Below, one piece after another: positions 6,810-9,936 of a stretch of 9,936 nt of DNA. Each line of letters begins with the position of its first letter. Positions within the stretch are counted from its first letter, which is position 1. Both the position numbers and the translations under genes were made by a program. The stretch comes from CAUZFZ01 sp963579025. GTDB taxonomy: Bacteria > Planctomycetota > Planctomycetia > Planctomycetales > Planctomycetaceae. The stretch spans positions 1 through 9,936 of the forward strand of contig CAUZFZ010000258.1 of the NCBI GenBank assembly GCA_963579025.1, in the 5' to 3' direction. Under the pieces are notes generated by a model, which ran no database searches, was not told where the DNA came from, and was given only the letters and a program-made list of their open reading frames with translations.

Positions 6810-7826
6810 ATGTCATCGTTTCAAGCATCGCGTAGACGTCGGTCACGTGGCTTCACGCTGATCGAATTGTTGGTCGTCATCGCAATCATCGCCATCCTGA
6901 TTGCACTGTTGTTGCCGGCCGTCCAGCAGGCGCGCGAGGCCGCCCGCCGCTCAACCTGCAAAAACAATCTGAAGCAGGTCGGCCTCGCACTGCACAACTA
7001 CCATGACGTGTCCGGCTCGTTTCCCCCGGGAGCTATCGGCGGAGGCGCCAGCGGTTGGGGAGTCTCGTGGTGGGTACGGATTCTACCTCAAATCGACCAG
7101 GCCCCCGTTTTCCAGAAGATGACGTTTAACGGAGCCCATCCAGGTTGGAATCACAATGGCGTTGCTGCGGGGAGGGCCAATGGCAACGTCGTTAACGGCG
7201 TGGTTTTCTCAGTGATGATCTGCCCATCAAGTCCGCTGGATCCTCTTGTCGCGGCTGGTACGGGTTACAAGACCGTCGGACCGCATTACCAGGGAATTTC
7301 CGGGGCAACCAACGGTAATGGGTACACCAACCACGCCAACCAGCAGAAGAGATGCTGTTCGTGTTGTGGCGGAAACCAAAGCAATGGATTAATTTCATCT
7401 GGCGGGCTTCTTGTGCCGAACCACGCGACCCGGTTCAGGGACGTTCTTGATGGCACCAGCAATACGCTGATTGTTGGAGAGGGATCCAACTTCGTCCCAA
7501 GAGGTGGTACGGGACTCAACAGCATCCAGGGAGTTCACGGATTTATGATGGGAATCGGTAACGGAAATCGAGTGGAAGCGACAAACAATTCTGAGAGGCC
7601 GTTCAACGTCACGACCATCCGGTATCCGCCAAACGGCGTTGATATGAATCTTCAGGGAGTTGGAAGTAACTACGGCATCAACCATGGCCTCTACTCCGCA
7701 CATTCATCTGGTGCTCATGCGCTGGTCGCTGATGGCAGCGTCAGGTTTATCAGTGACAGCATGGATATGTTTACGCTCCGGACTCTGTGCGACAAAAACG
7801 ACGGCGAAGTCGTGGGCGAATTCTGA
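6810..7826 (+). CDS. DUF1559 pseudopilin-like protein with type IV pilin leader
   Basis: A 338-residue protein of the DUF1559 family (Pfam SBP_bac_10), massively expanded in planctomycetes. The short basic leader (RRRRSRG) is followed by FTLIELLVV, the type III signal cut by prepilin peptidase between Gly14 and Phe15, with the conserved Glu five residues into the mature chain. A hydrophobic helix and the signature QQAREAARRSTCKNNLKQVG follow, then ALHNYHD. The C-terminus carries the family's H-X9-DG type motif (about 297-312: HSSGAHALVADGSVRFIS). The product should be exported and displayed in the envelope, perhaps in a pilin-like assembly; its exact role is unknown. An AAGGAGG site 7 bases before ATG fixes the start. 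An unusual cysteine cluster, CCSCC at 182-186, is notable for an exported protein. A strong terminator follows the stop. Confidence 0.95.
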   Translation: MSSFQASRRRRSRGFTLIELLVVIAIIAILIALLLPAVQQAREAARRSTCKNNLKQVGLALHNYHDVSGSFPPGAIGGGASGWGVSWWVRILPQIDQAPVFQKMTFNGAHPGWNHNGVAAGRANGNVVNGVVFSVMICPSSPLDPLVAAGTGYKTVGPHYQGISGATNGNGYTNHANQQKRCCSCCGGNQSNGLISSGGLLVPNHATRFRDVLDGTSNTLIVGEGSNFVPRGGTGLNSIQGVHGFMMGIGNGNRVEATNNSERPFNVTTIRYPPNGVDMNLQGVGSNYGINHGLYSAHSSGAHALVADGSVRFISDSMDMFTLRTLCDKNDGEVVGEF

Positions 7827-7858
7827 CATTTGCGATGCGGCCGACTAGAGTAGTGATT

Positions 7859-7886
7859 CGCCGCCGCAATCTGCGGCGGCGTTTTT
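7859..7886 (+). terminator. Rho-independent terminator after the DUF1559 gene
   Basis: CGCCGCCGCA at 7859-7868 pairs perfectly with TGCGGCGGCG at 7872-7881 around a 3-base loop, followed immediately by five T (7882-7886). It lies 32 bases after the DUF1559 stop and before the lipoprotein gene, so that gene is either read through in part or has its own promoter. Confidence 0.9.
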
Positions 7887-7923
7887 GCTTGGTGAGCCTT
7901 TCTTTTAATTCGGGAATCAAGCG

Positions 7924-8370
7924 ATGATGAACACAATCCGACATATCCGCGTTGTATTGTTGATCGGAGTGCTGCTGAGTCTTTTTATCGGGTGTGGCGA
8001 AAACAATGCGGTAGACGGCACGGTTTCCGGCAAGATCACTTACAAGGGGACACCGACGCCCGAAGGCTGTCTAGTGTTCTTCGTGCCCGAAATGGGAGCA
8101 TTGCCGGCCACGGGCGTGGTCGGAGCCGGTGGCAGTTTCACCCTCCAGATCAAGGGGGGACCGGATATCCCCGCCGGCAAATACAAGATCGCCATCGGCA
8201 CTCCGGTTGTTGAGGAGACCGCCGAAGAGGCCATGCTCAGGGTGCAAGACAACGTAAAGCAGAAGGAATACCCGGAAATACCAGAAAAATATCGCGACTC
8301 AGAAACCAGCGGCGAGACCTTTGAGGTCAAGGAAGGCGCAAACACCTACGAACTCGACATGCAGGATTGA
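7924..8370 (+). CDS. Small lipoprotein of the kind paired with DUF1559 genes
   Basis: A 148-residue exported lipoprotein. The hydrophobic signal (residues 8-22) ends in LFIGC, a lipobox with Cys24 as the lipid-modified residue; Phe at -3 is slightly atypical. The mature part looks like a beta-sandwich of the transthyretin or carboxypeptidase-regulatory type: DGTVSGKITYKGTPTPEG, VVGAGGSFTLQIKGG, IPAGKYKIAIGTP and FEVKEGANTYELDM. Such proteins commonly follow DUF1559 genes in planctomycetes; their partner and substrate are unknown. The gene starts with tandem ATG codons at 7924 and 7927 and has only a weak ribosome site (GGGA at 7912-7915). A strong terminator separates it from the DUF1559 gene. 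The reading frame is intact, and the stub of a tannase gene converges on it 52 bases after the stop. Confidence 0.9.
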   Translation: MMNTIRHIRVVLLIGVLLSLFIGCGENNAVDGTVSGKITYKGTPTPEGCLVFFVPEMGALPATGVVGAGGSFTLQIKGGPDIPAGKYKIAIGTPVVEETAEEAMLRVQDNVKQKEYPEIPEKYRDSETSGETFEVKEGANTYELDMQD

Positions 8371-8422
8371 CCGTTCGCGTCGAGTGTGACATGGATTCGC
8401 TAACGTCCGGCCAAAGAGGGCT

Positions 8423-8803
8423 GCCACCGCCCATGACGAAGCGGCTGTTCCACTTGTCAGGCAGCAGCAACTCAAAGCCAATCGTCCCGCCGATCATTCC
8501 GTTGACTTGAACGTGAGGAACTCTGATTCCGATCCGCCTCACACCGTAGTGCGCGGCGGACGTGATGTGCACGTCGGGTAGACGCAGTTGTTTGATGTCG
8601 CCGGGTTTCAGGCGAGGCGCGACCCGAGCCGTTCGCTGATTCGGCTGTCGCGTATCAGAAGATTTCTCGCTTGCGACCAGAACGGCACCGCAACAGAGCG
8701 GCTGTTCCTGTTGCGGACGGTGGGCGACTGCCGGCTGCTGAGCGAGTCCGACACTCGCATGCAAGAGGATCGTGAGCCAAGCCGCCAAAAGTCGAGTTGT
8801 CAT
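8423..8803 (-). pseudogene. N-terminal stub of a tannase/feruloyl-esterase-family protein
   Basis: The start at 8803 has GAGGAAAG upstream and opens a signal peptide (MTTRLLAAWLTILLHASVGL, then AQQP). The following segment matches the beginning of the tannase/feruloyl esterase family (PF07519): LKPGDIKQLRLPDVHITSA, VPHVQVNGMIGGTIGFELLL and PDKWNSRFVMGGG. Family members continue with a glycine-rich stretch and run to about 500 residues, but here the match ends at 8423. The frame drifts into unrelated codons (SPLWPDVSES) and stops at 8327 inside the lipoprotein gene on the other strand. No trace of the catalytic Ser, Asp and His region is present in the window. It is a 3' truncation of a secreted esterase, probably from a deletion or rearrangement. 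ATG 8848 in the same frame is open but lacks a ribosome site. Confidence 0.75.
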
Positions 8804-9272
8804 CCGACTTTCCTCAAGTTCACGCCACAAGGTATCCGCCCTAGTCAAAGTCCCAACGCAGGAAAGCGAGACAGAAACGACAAATCACGCAATACAGATT
8901 AACGACATCCGGGACGTCACGTATTACGACGTTGGGGGAAACAGGAGAGCAAGCAAGTTTGACCAGATTCTAGTCGGTGCTCTGCCAACTGTTCATATAT
9001 TCATGGAGCGTGACACAGGCCGAAAAACCACCGGTTTCTGGCAGACGTTTAACCGCACAAACGACCGGGCGTCCGAGATCAAGTATTCGTCCAGACGGAT
9101 CAACCGTGCTTGGTTGAGAGGCCGAACGACGGCGAGATTCTCATCAACTCGACCGTATTCCGGCATGTGCCGTCTGAGGAACAGTTTCTGACACCGCGAA
9201 CGAGTACCGCAAAACGTCAGAAACAAACAAAACGAGACGCAGGCGACTGATCTAATAAGGGCGGGCAGGAAG
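8804..9272. other. Non-coding, hairpin-rich region upstream of the reverse transcriptase
   Basis: No convincing gene. Open frames here on both strands have no recognisable motif. Three inverted repeats follow one another: TCAACC/GGTTGA (9100-9105, 9112-9117), GACGGC/GCCGTC (9128-9133, 9169-9174) and GTTTCTGAC/GTCAGAAAC (9184-9192, 9216-9224). This could be the remains of the structured RNA of the group II intron whose protein follows, but I did not identify the intron 5' end or any diagnostic domain. Confidence 0.35.
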
Positions 9273-9683
9273 ATGGATGCGTTGATGGGTAGACAGACGG
9301 AACAACAACCGGTGTCAGTGCCGCTGGCTCAACAAGCCGGAGCCGCACATTTCCTGTGGAGATGTGCGAAACCGTGTGTCTGGACACCGCGCATGTTGAC
9401 GGCTCTCGTTGAGGGAGTGGAAGGAGGCCGATGGTTCAGGCTGATCGACAAGGTCTTCTCCAAGAGGAATCTGCTTGCTGCGTAGCAGCAGGTGGCGTCG
9501 AAGAAAGGGGCTGCGGGTGTGGATCATGTGACGGTCGAAGAGTTCGGTCGCCGACTGCCTGAGAATCTCCGACAGTTATCGTCCACTCTGAAAGCCGGCA
9601 CGTTTCATCCCCAGACCATTCGTCGTGTTCACATTCCAAAGACCGGTACGAACGAGACCCGTCCGCTCGGCCCCTTTTACAAA

Positions 9684-9861
9684 TGGAAGGCGGGCGACGG
9701 TGCGTGATCGCGTGGTGCAGGCCGCGATTGTGAATGTGATCGAACCGATCTTCGAACGCGACTTTGCAGAACACAGTTACGGATTTCGTCCTGGTCGAAG
9801 CTGTAAAGATGGCCTCGTCAACAGAATTGGTGGGCGAGATCGTGTTCTGGAAGGCGGGCGA
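9684..9861 (+). repeat. 14-bp direct repeat inside the decayed reverse transcriptase
   Basis: TGGAAGGCGGGCGA occurs at 9684-9697 and again at 9848-9861, followed by similar bases (gtgcgtgat and gttcgtgat). The first copy lies inside the short insertion that breaks the reading frame, while the second is in the place where a KAG or GGR motif is expected. The insertion may be a patch copied from downstream. Confidence 0.5.
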
Positions 9862-9875
9862 GTTCGTGATATAGC

Positions 9876-9909
9876 ACGGTTTCGTAGACTTTATTAGTGC
9901 GGAAACCGT
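9876..9909. repeat. 8-bp inverted repeat at the right edge
   Basis: ACGGTTTC at 9876-9883 and GAAACCGT at 9902-9909 are exact reverse complements with an 18-base spacer. It sits where the reverse-transcriptase match dies out, so it may belong to another inserted element or to the intron RNA. Confidence 0.35.
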
Positions 9910-9936
9910 ATGACTTTCTGAGTGCCACTTTCGCTT

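Larger units (their letters stand above)
9273..9936 (+). pseudogene. ltrA: Decayed group II intron reverse transcriptase/maturase, running off the right edge
   Basis: From ATG 9273 the protein reads like planctomycete group II intron-encoded proteins: MDALMG, KPCVWTPRMLTALVEGVEGG, RWFRLIDKVFSKRNLLAA, KKGAAGVDHVTVEEFGRRL, HPQTIRRVHIPKTGTNETRP. Four lesions are visible. A TAG at 9483-9485 sits where I expect Trp, one transition from TGG. After RPLG, about 19 extra bases lie in the place of the usual IPT, shifting the frame by one. The next match, ATVRDRVVQAAIVNVIEPIF and ERDFAEHSYGFRPGRSCKD, is in the new frame. Beyond about 9810 only degraded traces follow (LEGGRVRDI), with a further shift and a stop at 9895-9897. 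The catalytic YADD block, thumb/maturase and endonuclease parts lie beyond the window or are lost. It cannot make a full-length enzyme as written. Confidence 0.85.

Noticed and set aside
8772..9191. 139-residue open frame on the plus strand upstream of the reverse transcriptase
   Set aside because: No ribosome site or recognisable domain; it begins inside the tannase stub on the other strand and crosses the hairpin-rich stretch.
8993..9226. 77-residue open frame on the minus strand
   Set aside because: No motif, no ribosome site, and it runs through the inverted repeats that look like RNA structure.
9895..9936. AACCGTATG reminiscent of a group II intron 3' domain stem
   Set aside because: The matching ACGGTT side is not seen before the window ends, and most of the reverse transcriptase would be missing between, so the resemblance is too weak.

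Overview
The window looks like a piece of a Planctomycetota genome. The evidence is a DUF1559 pseudopilin-like protein with its H-X9-DG type C-terminus, a short lipoprotein directly downstream of it, and a TPR / FG-GAP / ASPIC-UnbV (CRTAC1-type) protein. This combination is typical of planctomycetes. Base composition is moderately GC-rich throughout. No tRNA, rRNA or CRISPR array was seen.

Layout. Left arm (1-2870): mostly mobile DNA in decay. An IS1634-family transposase runs off the left edge on the minus strand with its reading frame broken after about 66 residues. Next is a two-piece, minus-strand, apparently frameshifted conserved gene (624-2199), probably mobile because of its company, with a strong hairpin just after its stop. 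Then comes a small plus-strand serine recombinase whose catalytic residues are present but which has no usable start codon. The middle (about 3180-8370) is the intact part: a candidate promoter and inverted repeat, a 65-67 residue membrane protein overlapping by one base the start of a 988-residue membrane-anchored TPR/FG-GAP/UnbV protein, then a DUF1559 pseudopilin-like gene with a textbook terminator, then a lipoprotein. Right arm (8371-9936): remains again. There is an N-terminal stub of a tannase/feruloyl-esterase gene on the minus strand, a hairpin-rich non-coding stretch, and a decayed group II intron reverse transcriptase/maturase with an in-frame stop, a frameshifting insertion and further damage, running to the right edge.

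How the parts may work together. The central genes all encode envelope or export-associated products: two membrane-anchored proteins, a type IV pilin-like leader protein and a lipoprotein. The first two look translationally coupled. DUF1559 and the lipoprotein form the common planctomycete pair. No enzymatic function is evident for this module, and its description rests on domain recognition from memory, not on database searches. The five damaged or start-less genes on both sides suggest an intact chromosomal module surrounded by a graveyard of insertions. The best candidate for something undescribed is the small His-rich membrane protein coupled to the big TPR/FG-GAP/UnbV protein.
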